From contig NZ_CP133016.1 of the NCBI RefSeq assembly GCF_030866745.1, forward strand, positions 930,001 through 994,000: a DNA stretch of 64,000 nt, in the 5' to 3' direction. How positions within the stretch are numbered: the stretch's first letter is position 1; each line of letters starts with the position of its first letter. The position numbers were made by a program, and so were the translations under genes. Below the pieces are notes generated by a model. That model searched no databases, had not been told where the DNA came from, and worked only from the letters and a program-made list of their open reading frames with translations. Source of the DNA: Sphingomonas flavescens (GTDB taxonomy: Bacteria > Pseudomonadota > Alphaproteobacteria > Sphingomonadales > Sphingomonadaceae). Below, one piece after another: positions 55,511 through 62,971 of this stretch.

Positions 55511-55867
55511 GTGCTCCGGCGAAAGTCCACAAGATCGCTGTTCGCGATGCTGTTCGCGCTTGTGGTCGGCGCGCGATTGCTCAGTCCGGCAGGGTTCATG
55601 CCGTCGTTCGCGAACGGGGGCATTGCAATTGTCGCGTGCCCGGAAGCTGGCCCCGCACGAGGTCATCAGGAGCATGATAAGCAAAAAAGCGCCCAGCCCT
55701 GCCCGTATGCCGCGGGTGCCGCGTTGGGCGCGCTCGGCGGCGCGCCCGGGTTGCTGCTCGCGCTCGTCTTCTTTCCCATTGTCTGGACGTTCGCGCCGCG
55801 CCTGATTGCGCCGTTTGGCGCGCAGCGGCTTCGGCCCCCGCCAACCGGTCCGCCAATCCTCATCTAA
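55511..55867 (+). CDS. DUF2946-like small membrane protein (118 aa)
   Basis: The start is GTG at 55511. It has an N-terminal helix (SLFAMLFALVVGARLLSPAGFMPSF), a short loop with Cys and His residues (GIAIVACPEAGPARGHQEHDKQKSAQPCPYAAG) and a second helix (GAPGLLLALVFFPIVWTFAP). LLSPAGFMP and the IVACPEAG motif match DUF2946, a family often found next to copper or other heavy-metal genes. The loop could bind metal. It is followed 55 nt downstream by a His-rich outer-membrane-type protein. Confidence 0.72.
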   Translation: MLRRKSTRSLFAMLFALVVGARLLSPAGFMPSFANGGIAIVACPEAGPARGHQEHDKQKSAQPCPYAAGAALGALGGAPGLLLALVFFPIVWTFAPRLIAPFGAQRLRPPPTGPPILI

Positions 55868-55922
55868 ACCGAACAACGACAATTTATGCGTCCGCGCCTG
55901 CGCGGGGGCGATGAGGGTTATT

Positions 55923-56984
55923 ATGAAATATCAGTACTTTGGGGGCCTCAGGGGGCGTCGTTATGTGTGGCTTGCTGCTAGCATGTCCGTCGCGTCTCCG
56001 GCGTTCGCTGACCATGTCGGCCCAAGCGGTTTCGGTGCGGGCGGCGGGATCAGCGTGTTCGCTCCCGACACGCTCGATGCAGGGCAGTGGGCCGCAGGGC
56101 TTCGGCTCACCTACACCCGGCCCGAACAGCGGTCGGACGCGCAACTCGCTGCGCTGGCAGCGCAACACGTCCACGCGCACAATAGCGATCACAATCTCAA
56201 CGCGTCCGCGGGCGTGGCGTTCGGAATCAATCATCATCTGACCCTGTCCGCGGAGCTGCCCTGCGTCCGCCGCGACAGCTTGCGTGAGGGCACGCACGCC
56301 CATTCGGGCGGGGTCGCCGTGAATGCGGTGGAGCAGCTAGGCAGCGTCAGTGGCATCGGCGACGCGAACATCCTCGCGAAATATCGCCTGACCGACGATG
56401 AGCGCTTTGGCTTTGCAATCATCGGCGGGATCAAGCTGCCGACAGGGAGCACGCACCGGCGGAGTTTGGACGGCGAGCGGCTGGAAACCGAGCATCAGCC
56501 GGGCACCGGAAGCTGGGATCCGATCTTCGGCGCGTCCGGGTCGGCGAATCTCGGTGCGGTGCAACTGGCGGTGAGCGGCCTTTATCAACTTTCCACGCAG
56601 GGCGCGCAGCGCACCCGGCTCGGCGACCGCTTCCAGGGCGGGCTCGCGCTCTCACATCGCTTCGGTGGCGGGGTTCATGCACCGCATTCAAGCGTCAATC
56701 ATCATCACGGCGATGAATTGGACGAGCATCACGGCGTCGCCGGCTCGAGTTGGGACGCGTTCGTCGAGGTCGGCGGCGAGTGGGAAGGCCGCCAGAAGGT
56801 TGCCGGCGAAATCGAAGCCGAGAGCGGCGGCTCATGGGCCTATGTCGCCCCGGGGCTGCGTTACAACGCCGCGGCGGGATGGTCGGCCGGCGCGGCGCTC
56901 GCGCTGCCGGTCTGGCAGCACATCCGCGCGTCGCACCCGGACAACCGGTACCGGCTCACGCTGTCGCTCGGCAAAGCCTTCTAG
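55923..56984 (+). CDS. His-rich outer-membrane beta-barrel-type protein (353 aa)
   Basis: A signal region (MKYQYFGGLRGRRYVWLAASMSVASPAFA) precedes a barrel of short amphipathic strands ending in F (YRLTLSLGKAF). Histidines cluster in AAQHVHAHNSDHNLN, REGTHAHSGG and VHAPHSSVNHHHGDELDEHHG, which look like metal-binding loops. Strand segments such as GDANILAKYRLTDDERFGFAIIGGIKLPTG resemble phenol-transport/MetA-type barrels. With the DUF2946 gene it forms a likely metal-related locus. Whether it imports, exports or only binds metal is unknown. Confidence 0.72.
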   Translation: MKYQYFGGLRGRRYVWLAASMSVASPAFADHVGPSGFGAGGGISVFAPDTLDAGQWAAGLRLTYTRPEQRSDAQLAALAAQHVHAHNSDHNLNASAGVAFGINHHLTLSAELPCVRRDSLREGTHAHSGGVAVNAVEQLGSVSGIGDANILAKYRLTDDERFGFAIIGGIKLPTGSTHRRSLDGERLETEHQPGTGSWDPIFGASGSANLGAVQLAVSGLYQLSTQGAQRTRLGDRFQGGLALSHRFGGGVHAPHSSVNHHHGDELDEHHGVAGSSWDAFVEVGGEWEGRQKVAGEIEAESGGSWAYVAPGLRYNAAAGWSAGAALALPVWQHIRASHPDNRYRLTLSLGKAF

Positions 56985-57022
56985 ATCATTGCGGACCTTG
57001 GCCATGGGGCTACATCGGCTCC

Positions 57023-57496
57023 ATGGCCCAGACCGATCATCTCTACCGCCGCGGTGTCGGCGTCATGCTGCTCAATGCGGAGCGCAAGGTGTGGGTCGGG
57101 GCGCGGATCGATAATCCGGACGACGCCTGGCAAATGCCGCAGGGCGGCATGGACAAGGGTGAGGAGCCGTGGGCGACCGCGCTTCGCGAACTCGAGGAAG
57201 AAACCGGGATCGCGCCGCATTTGGTGGAACCGGTGGCCGCGGCCCCGGAGCGTATCCGCTATGACTTGCCCGAAGAACTGCGCGGCAAGCTTTGGGGTGG
57301 AAAGTGGCTGGGCCAGGACCAGGATTGGTTTCTGACCCGCTTTCTCGGCCGCGACAGCGACGTAAACATCGCGACCGCGCATCCGGAATTTCGCGACTGG
57401 CGATGGGTGGAGCCGGCGCGGCTGCCCGAGCTGATCGTGCCATTCAAACGCGAGCTTTACTGCCGCGTCGTCGCGGAATTTGCGGAGTATCTATAG
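57023..57496 (+). CDS. rppH: RNA pyrophosphohydrolase (Nudix, 157 aa)
   Basis: It removes pyrophosphate from mRNA 5' ends to start decay. The start at ATG 57023 (MAQTDHLYRRGVGVMLLNAERKVWVGARIDNPDDAWQMPQGGMD) is where family members begin. The Nudix box GGMDKGEEPWATALRELEEETGI is complete (residues 35-57), and DLPEELRGKLWGGKWLGQDQDWFL and FRDWRWVEPARLPELIVPFKRELYCRVV match the RppH/NudH group. Small gap to the barrel gene; possibly co-transcribed. Confidence 0.93.
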   Translation: MAQTDHLYRRGVGVMLLNAERKVWVGARIDNPDDAWQMPQGGMDKGEEPWATALRELEEETGIAPHLVEPVAAAPERIRYDLPEELRGKLWGGKWLGQDQDWFLTRFLGRDSDVNIATAHPEFRDWRWVEPARLPELIVPFKRELYCRVVAEFAEYL

Positions 57497-57500
57497 AGAG

Positions 57501-57533
57501 GTGAGGCAGCCCGCGTTCGACGGACTGCCTCAC
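57501..57533. terminator. Hairpin between convergent rppH and the 57547 gene
   Basis: GTGAGGCAG and CTGCCTCAC form a 9-bp stem around a 15-nt loop, 5 nt after the rppH stop. It is shared by the convergent transcripts; no T tract. Confidence 0.55.
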
Positions 57534-57546
57534 GACAATCAGTGTG

Positions 57547-58188
57547 TTACTTCGGCTGCGCGACCGGTGCTGCAGCCGGCAGGAGTGCGGCGACTGGAGC
57601 AGCAGCGACGGGTGCGGAAGCGATTGCAAGGTCTTCATCCAAGAAGCCCTTGACGCTCCCGCCCGCGGGTATCTTCGCGCTGGTCCCGGTCATGAAGAAC
57701 CCGGCGATCGGCACGAACGCAATTGCCGCGACGACGCCCGCCGTGCCCGTAACGCCCTTGTCATCGAAAGTGCCGGCCAGGCGGATCAGGCGATCACCAA
57801 CGCGAACGTTGAGGACACGCGCAGCGATCCGACCAGACTTGCCCCACATCCCCTTGCGGCGAAGATCCGTGATTTCAGCAACCGCCGGGCTACCGGCAGG
57901 GATCACGACCATGTTGCCTGCGCGCACGTCGCTGGCGACGGACATGCGTACCTGCTGGCCTTCGCGAAGTGTTTTGTTGTTGGAATCGAGTCCTTCTTCC
58001 ATCCGCAGCGGCACCTCGGTCCCAGCGCGCAGCACCGACTGAGTTGGGGCGGACAAAATTACTGCCTGAGGCGCGGCCGGAGCCAGCATCGGCTGCGCAA
58101 CAGCGGCGGGTTGCAAGGCCGTTGCATTGGACGGCAAAGAAGCCTGCGCCGCCGCAGCAGCGGCGAGCGCAAAGATCGAAATTGTCAT
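57547..58188 (-). CDS. Exported protein of unknown function (213 aa)
   Basis: The N-terminus (MTISIFALAAAAAAQASLPS) looks like a signal peptide. Ala/Pro-rich linkers surround a folded core: LRAGTEVPLRMEEGLDSNNKTLREGQQVRMSVASDVRAGNMVVIPAGSPAVAEITDLRRKGMWGKSGRIAARVLNVRVGDRLIRLAGTFDDKG, a beta-rich module also seen in other sphingomonad exported proteins and faintly TrbI/SH3-like. One hydrophobic segment (VVAAIAFVPIAGFFMTG) follows. No known function. Confidence 0.68.
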   Translation of the reverse strand: MTISIFALAAAAAAQASLPSNATALQPAAVAQPMLAPAAPQAVILSAPTQSVLRAGTEVPLRMEEGLDSNNKTLREGQQVRMSVASDVRAGNMVVIPAGSPAVAEITDLRRKGMWGKSGRIAARVLNVRVGDRLIRLAGTFDDKGVTGTAGVVAAIAFVPIAGFFMTGTSAKIPAGGSVKGFLDEDLAIASAPVAAAPVAALLPAAAPVAQPK

Positions 58189-58296
58189 CGAAAAAAGTCC
58201 CCTTGTTGAAACACGCTCGCCCCCGCGAGCCGGTGGAGACTGCAGCAGTTTGTTTAACTTTCCTACTGCCTTTGTTGGTTAACCCATTTTGCTAGG

Positions 58297-58884
58297 TCAG
58301 ACACTCATTCGCTGCAGCAGCAGGTCGAGAACGGCGGGGTGGATTGCGTTCCGAAACGTCAGGCCGGCGGTGGCACCTTCGACCCAGGCGACGGTCGCCT
58401 CCAGCACATCGAGCCCGTCGAACTTCACTGACATCGCGTCGCCCACGAGCGGCCGTTCGACCAATTCTACCTTGCAGCCCTGGCTGGAGAGATCGAACAC
58501 GCGGACGCGGAAGCTGTTGCGGCCGATCGAGCGAAGCCCGACCTCTGCGCTGACCTCCACGCGTGTCGCCTGGCGTTCGACCTGCGCCCGCGGCGGCGCC
58601 GGTTCGAAATCGAGCCCCGCCTTGCCGCTCCGATACCAGCGCACTTCGGCAGGAATCGCCCCGCGGTTGTGCACGGAAAGTTGGATGGCCTCGCCGGGAT
58701 CGAGCGCGACGGGCGTTTGAATTCCGCAACCGCCATAGTTCAAGTCGATGATCTGGATGACGTGTGTCTCTCCGCCGCGCCGAATGATGTACCCACGCAT
58801 GCTGACTGGCCGGCGTTCACGACGGCGGTCGCTGCTGCTCCGCTCACCTTCGCCTTCGCCGGCGCTTACGCGTCCTTCGGTCAT
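58297..58884 (-). CDS. Tandem PilZ-domain protein (195 aa)
   Basis: Two PilZ-type barrels follow each other. The first (residues 20-95) has RRRERRPVSMRG and IIDLNYGGCGIQ, where the usual Ser of [D/N]xSxxG is Asn. The second (100-185) has VERQATRVEVSAEVG and VFDLSSQGCKVEL, a complete motif. One domain may therefore bind c-di-GMP and the other be structural. It is the third PilZ protein of the window. A long Ser/Glu/Arg N-terminal stretch precedes domain one. Confidence 0.82.
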   Translation of the reverse strand: MTEGRVSAGEGEGERSSSDRRRERRPVSMRGYIIRRGGETHVIQIIDLNYGGCGIQTPVALDPGEAIQLSVHNRGAIPAEVRWYRSGKAGLDFEPAPPRAQVERQATRVEVSAEVGLRSIGRNSFRVRVFDLSSQGCKVELVERPLVGDAMSVKFDGLDVLEATVAWVEGATAGLTFRNAIHPAVLDLLLQRMSV

Positions 58885-59000
58885 GCTTTTGCCCCCGCAT
58901 CAGACCAACTCGCGATTACGCCGCCATCTCAAGATATGGCAGGCGAGAGGCCGCGTCGAGGGATTAGCTTGAGGGGTAAAGCGCCGCGATCCGACGACGC

Positions 59001-59246
59001 CTAACCGCGTAGCGCGGCGATCTTCGGTGCTGGAGGCGGCGGGGCGCTCTTCTTGCGGCCCATCGACCAATTGGCCTGGAGACGGACCTGCGGATTGGGC
59101 ACGCACCAGATTTCGCCGCCGTCATCCATGCCCACGACCCACAGCAGGTCGAATTCCTGCCCATAGTCGATGACGGCAATGGCGAACCCAGAACCCCGAT
59201 CGACCACGTGAAGCGGAATGGGCGGATCGAGTTGGGTGAAGGCCAT
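59001..59246 (-). CDS. Conserved small protein (81 aa)
   Basis: The start at ATG 59246 (MAFTQLDPPIPLHVVDRGSG); a GTG 27 nt upstream is an alternative. The sequence (FAIAVIDYGQEFDLLWVVGMDDGGEIWCVPNPQVRLQANWSMGR) has a short beta-sheet look and a basic, Pro-rich tail. I do not recognise a named family; similar small proteins occur in sphingomonads. No ribosome site is evident. Confidence 0.55.
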   Translation of the reverse strand: MAFTQLDPPIPLHVVDRGSGFAIAVIDYGQEFDLLWVVGMDDGGEIWCVPNPQVRLQANWSMGRKKSAPPPPAPKIAALRG

Positions 59247-59297
59247 GGCGGAATAACCCGCCGAGGCTAACACCCGTTCCCGCCCGGGTCGAAAGCC

Positions 59298-59492
59298 CTA
59301 GGCCGCGCGCTCGGCGTTGAGCGTGGCGACGAGGTCGCGACCGTCCCAGATCTCGCACTTGGAGCCAAAGCCCATCGCCTCGACCAGCGCGATCGCTTCT
59401 TCGTGATTGCTCGCTTCGACGGAATCGGCGCTGACATTCATCGACGCCGCGTCGTAGCGGTAGATCTTATAAGTGTTTTTGGGTTGGGACAC
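59298..59492 (-). CDS. Small hypothetical protein (64 aa)
   Basis: The start is GTG at 59492 (VSQPKNTYKIYRYDAASMNVSADSVEASNHEEAIALVEAMGFGSKCEIWDG...), chosen because upstream codons look non-coding. The pattern KIYRYD...ADSVEASNHEEAIALVEAMGFGSKCEIWDGRDLVATL is a compact alpha/beta sequence with one Cys. No family recognised; an ATG at MNVSADS would give a 47-residue protein. Confidence 0.5.
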   Translation of the reverse strand: MSQPKNTYKIYRYDAASMNVSADSVEASNHEEAIALVEAMGFGSKCEIWDGRDLVATLNAERAA

Positions 59493-59685
59493 GCAACAGC
59501 TCTTCGAACAGCGGGAGCTCTCATTTGTCTCTCGGTTACCGCTGCGCTGAGGCAAGTGGCGGCAATGAGGGGGGGTATACACGGTTGCCCGCCGATCACC
59601 TAATGTCGGCCTTGCGACAGTGATTGTGCCTTCCCGCGAACCGCGGTTTCGTCCACAGTCGAGCAAATAGAACAAGGGGAAAGCG

Positions 59686-60554
59686 ATGCGTAAGCTGGTT
59701 TTGGGAGCGGCGCTGATTGCCGGCGTGGCGGCACCGGCCGCGGCGCGCGATGGACTGCCATACGTCGGCGTTGACGCAGGGATCATGAAGCCCCGGACCT
59801 TCGACCTTCGCTACACCAGCGCAAATCTGTCGGTCGGCGACGGCGTTCGCTTGCGGCACAAGGTCGGCTACGATGTCGACGGCGTATTCGGGTACGACTT
59901 CGGCATGCTCCGCATCGAGGGTGAACTCGGCTACAAGCGCGCCTCGCTGAAAGATGCGTTTCTCGATCCGGCCGCGCTCTGGGGAGTCTCGACGCCCAAT
60001 CTTCCGACGCGCGTCAATGCCACGGGCCGCGGCTCATTCTGGAGCGGAATGATCAATGCGCTCGTCGATCTCGGGCCAAGCGACGGGGTCAATGGATCGA
60101 TCGGCGCCGGCGTCGGTGCGATCCGCGCGCGCTATCGTGCCGGCCTGGTGCCCAGCAGCGCGCCCTCAACTTCACCAGTTCCGATCGGGCGATCGCCTTC
60201 CAGGGGCTCGCCGAACTGCGTGCGCCGGTGTCCGCCAATTTCGATGTCGGGGTGAAATATCGGTATTTTCGAACCGCCAACCTGAACTTCGGCGACTTCT
60301 GCGTCACCACCTGCCCGGGCATCGCTCCATATCGGCTGCGCGGGCAGTTCCAGTCGCACAGCGTCTTGTTCAGCATGCGGTACAATTTGGGGATCGTTGC
60401 AGCGCCCCCACCGCCGCCACCGCCCCCCGCACCACCGCCGCCTCCGGCCACGCAAACTTGCCCCGACGGCTCGGTGATCGACGCCACGGCAGCCTGTCCA
60501 GCGCCGCCGCCGCCGCCGCCTCCACCGCCCCCCGCGCCGGAGCGCGGGCTTTAG
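59686..60554 (+). pseudogene. Outer-membrane beta-barrel protein, frameshifted and lacking an OmpA domain
   Basis: The signal peptide (MRKLVLGAALIAGVAAPAAA) and barrel strands (YVGVDAGIMKPRTFDLRY, VDGVFGYDFGMLRIEGELGYKRASLKD, INALVDLGPSDGVNGSIGAGVGAIRARYRAGLVPSS) read in frame to about 60157. From there the correct continuation (ALNFTSSDRAIAFQGLAELRAPVSANFDVGVKYRYF) is in another frame; the join lies in AGCAGCGCGCCCTCAAC at 60153-60169. The C-terminus is two poly-proline tracts around TQTCPDGSVIDATAACP, then PERGL and stop. In the sphingomonad proteins I know, a peptidoglycan-binding OmpA domain follows such a tail; here the Slam gene begins instead, overlapping by 4 nt. Confidence 0.75.
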
Positions 60555-61879
60555 AAAGCGCGCGACACGCCGAACTCGGTTCGGGTCCGGCGATAGTCGT
60601 AAAAAGCGACGGTACTGCGGTTGCGCTCGCGCGACACGCGCAGGAGTGGGGCGAAGCCGCGAAAAGCAAGCTGCCGGAACGTTGCCCCGAGCGAGAAGCG
60701 CGAGTACCTATCCTCTCGCCGTCCCGGCAGAAGCGCCAGGCGCTGGTCGGCCTTGAGCCTGCCGACTTCCGCGCCCAGCGTTAGCGTAATCCTCCCCAGG
60801 TCGCGCCAGCCGACGACACCCGCGCGCCAGCCCGTGGTCGAGTAAGCGGGCTCCTTGAGGCTTTGACGGTCACCGCCAAGGCTGAGGGCGAATCCCATCG
60901 TAGGGGTCAGCGCGTGCTCGATGCCAACCTGCGCGGAATAGCCGCGGCCGTCTTGGCGATGGCTCTGCCGGTTATCGATCAGGCTCGCCGCGCCGCTCAA
61001 GCGCAACATGGTCCGGCTGCCAGCCTGATGAGACAGGGTCGCGCCGATGCGGGCGGAGCGCAGGAACGGCCTTTGCCCGTACCAGCGCTGGGTAGCACCG
61101 AGCTCCATCTGCAGACGGTCACGCTTCCAGTTGAATTCCGGGCCGGCCGCAACGTCCGCCGCGATGTCGTTGAATCGCGCTTCCTTGTAGAGGTTGGCGA
61201 TGCCGGTGGCCCGGATCAGCAGGCTGATGTCGTCGCTTACCGGCAAGCGGCGATAGGTTTGGGCGTTGATCGCGAGGCCCGTGCCTGAGCGCGCCTTGCC
61301 GTCATCAGCAATTTCAAAGTCGCCCAGGATCGTTCCCAGCCGGTCCGATCGCGTGGCGCGATTGATATTACTGTCCGGCGCCAAAGCGAGTTCGATGCTG
61401 GTGCCGGCAGGCCGCTGCGCGCGAAGCGCCTCCGAATAGCGATCGACGAGCCGCGTAACTTCGGGCGGCAGCGCGCCGGCGCGGATCGCGCGCACCTGGC
61501 GCCACGCCCCGTCCTTGTCACCCATCCGGTCGAGCACGCCCGCCAGCTCGAGCCGTACTCGGACGGCATCGGGGCGGCTGTCGACGACCTGCCGCAGCAG
61601 CATCGCCGCGCGCGTGAGATTCCCGCGCTTGCCCTCAATCAGCGCAAGCCTGAACCGGGCTTCCAGCCGGACTTCCTGCGAAGGGTCCTGAACCAGCGCT
61701 TCATAGGCCCGGACGGCGGTCGCTGTATCGCCCTTGGTCGCCGCTGACTCCGCGATGACGAAAAGTTGCGCCGCGCTGACGCGCACTATCGTTTGCTCGC
61801 TCGGAGCACCTTCAGCCGCGAGGGGCATCGGGCCTCCCGCGGCAAGCACGGCTCCAGCGAAAACGCTCATCCGCTTCAT
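60551..61879 (-). CDS. Slam-type surface lipoprotein assembly modifier (442 aa)
   Basis: Slam proteins move lipoproteins to the outer face of the outer membrane. The start at ATG 61879 gives a signal peptide (MKRMSVFAGAVLAAGGPMPLAAEG). Residues about 30-150 are TPR-like helices (ESAATKGDTATAVRAYEALVQDPSQEVRLEARFRLALIEGKRGNLTRAAMLLRQVV). The DUF560 barrel opens with SIELALAPDSNINRATRSDRLGTILGDFEI and ends with the F-terminal strand TRTEFGVSRAF. Its only upstream neighbour, 5 nt away, is a poly-Gly lipoprotein with a TbpB-like domain, the classic Slam substrate arrangement. Confidence 0.87.
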   Translation of the reverse strand: MKRMSVFAGAVLAAGGPMPLAAEGAPSEQTIVRVSAAQLFVIAESAATKGDTATAVRAYEALVQDPSQEVRLEARFRLALIEGKRGNLTRAAMLLRQVVDSRPDAVRVRLELAGVLDRMGDKDGAWRQVRAIRAGALPPEVTRLVDRYSEALRAQRPAGTSIELALAPDSNINRATRSDRLGTILGDFEIADDGKARSGTGLAINAQTYRRLPVSDDISLLIRATGIANLYKEARFNDIAADVAAGPEFNWKRDRLQMELGATQRWYGQRPFLRSARIGATLSHQAGSRTMLRLSGAASLIDNRQSHRQDGRGYSAQVGIEHALTPTMGFALSLGGDRQSLKEPAYSTTGWRAGVVGWRDLGRITLTLGAEVGRLKADQRLALLPGRREDRYSRFSLGATFRQLAFRGFAPLLRVSRERNRSTVAFYDYRRTRTEFGVSRAF

Positions 61880-61884
61880 CGACA

Positions 61885-62847
61885 CTAGGGGCGCTTGGCA
61901 ATCCAGGCCCCGATCGCCGTGTGAACCTGACCCGTCGCCGGCTCGACGAACGGTACCGTCCATGCACCAATAGTCTCCTCGGCGTTGGGACCGGTGAAGC
62001 GGCCCAGAAAGTTCGCCGCCCCTGGCAGGTTGGTCTCGAATTTCCCCGAGTAGGTCGTCGCTCCGGCGCCGAAGACGGTGTCTCGAAATCGATAGGTCCC
62101 GACCGGCACCGGATTCATGCCGCCGTCGATCATCAGATCCATCAAGCCTGAGAGACTTGCCGCGCGAAAGTCGAAGACGAGCGACACCGTTCCGCCAGCC
62201 CCGTGGGAAAAAGTCCCACCGTAAAGATTATCGTATTCCAGCACGTCGGTCGTGCCGGAGATTTTCCCCGAGTACGTCGCCGAACCACTGACCGGGACCG
62301 CACCAGCGGGCGTCGGAACGCCGAAGGCGACCGCGCCATAACCACCTTCCAGGCTGAGGTTCAGGTTACCCCACGTGCCCAGTTCGGAATATTTGTAGCC
62401 CGAGTCACGTGCCTTCGAGATGACCAGGTAGCCATAATTCATCGGCACGCTGGCCGGCTGGAAGTAGTTGTTACCGGAGTCGGGATTGCCGATGCCTTTA
62501 TAGTGCGTCAGGCGATCCCATTCGCGGCCAGGCATCTGGATTTCGTAATATCCGGCAGAAGAGTAGCGGATGCGCGGCAAATCGGCTTCGGAAAGTGAGA
62601 TTGATTGGATCCGCGCGCTCGTGCTCCGGCTCAGATTGTCGCTGGTCGATGCCCCGACCGATACATATTCCCCGGGGACGGGTGCCGCGAATATGGTCAC
62701 CGGCGGCGTAGAGGTTGGGGGCGACGGTGCTGGTGCTGGGGCTGGCGGCACTGTGGAGACGGTCGCAACAGTCCCGCCGCCACCGCCACAAGCGGCAAGG
62801 GCCACTGCAAGCCCAGTAAGTGCCGCCCCGCGTGTAAGTCGGAACAT
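61885..62847 (-). CDS. Surface lipoprotein, TbpB-like barrel domain, likely Slam substrate (320 aa)
   Basis: The lipobox LAAC20 is followed by five glycines (CGGGGG), then a Pro/Thr/Ser linker, all typical of Slam-dependent lipoproteins. The C-terminal half (about residues 180-320) has the eight-stranded TbpB/factor-H-binding-type barrel signature: ATYSGKISGTTDVLEYDNLYGG, SLVFDFRAASLSGLMDLMID, TYSGKFETNLPGAANFLGRFTGPNAEETIGAWTVPF. The last segment is the hallmark xFyGpxAxExGG-type motif. It probably sits on the cell surface. The ligand (metal carrier, haem or other) is not predictable. It is first in a two-gene unit with Slam. Confidence 0.85.
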   Translation of the reverse strand: MFRLTRGAALTGLAVALAACGGGGGTVATVSTVPPAPAPAPSPPTSTPPVTIFAAPVPGEYVSVGASTSDNLSRSTSARIQSISLSEADLPRIRYSSAGYYEIQMPGREWDRLTHYKGIGNPDSGNNYFQPASVPMNYGYLVISKARDSGYKYSELGTWGNLNLSLEGGYGAVAFGVPTPAGAVPVSGSATYSGKISGTTDVLEYDNLYGGTFSHGAGGTVSLVFDFRAASLSGLMDLMIDGGMNPVPVGTYRFRDTVFGAGATTYSGKFETNLPGAANFLGRFTGPNAEETIGAWTVPFVEPATGQVHTAIGAWIAKRP

Positions 62848-62908
62848 CTGCCCGGTCCCCGTTCCTTGCCCTTGGTCTTTGCGCGTAGAAACGTTGCGAA
62901 CGATGTGC

Positions 62909-62940
62909 GATGATCATTGTCTGATGATCTTCTGATGATG
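62909..62940. promoter_or_regulatory. Three GATGATC/G direct repeats between divergent genes
   Basis: GATGATC at 62909-62915 and 62923-62929 and GATGATG at 62934-62940 are 14 and 11 bp apart, in the gap between the lipoprotein and regulator genes. They could be an operator for the winged-helix protein or an upstream promoter element. Confidence 0.35.
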
Positions 62941-62971
62941 TCCTGACGCGAACGGTGGGGCTGCTCTTCGG

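Noticed and set aside
60056..60784. Plus-strand frame bridging the outer-membrane protein and Slam genes
   Set aside because: It is the wrong frame of both, low-complexity and without a start signal; the barrel halves and the Slam gene explain the sequence.
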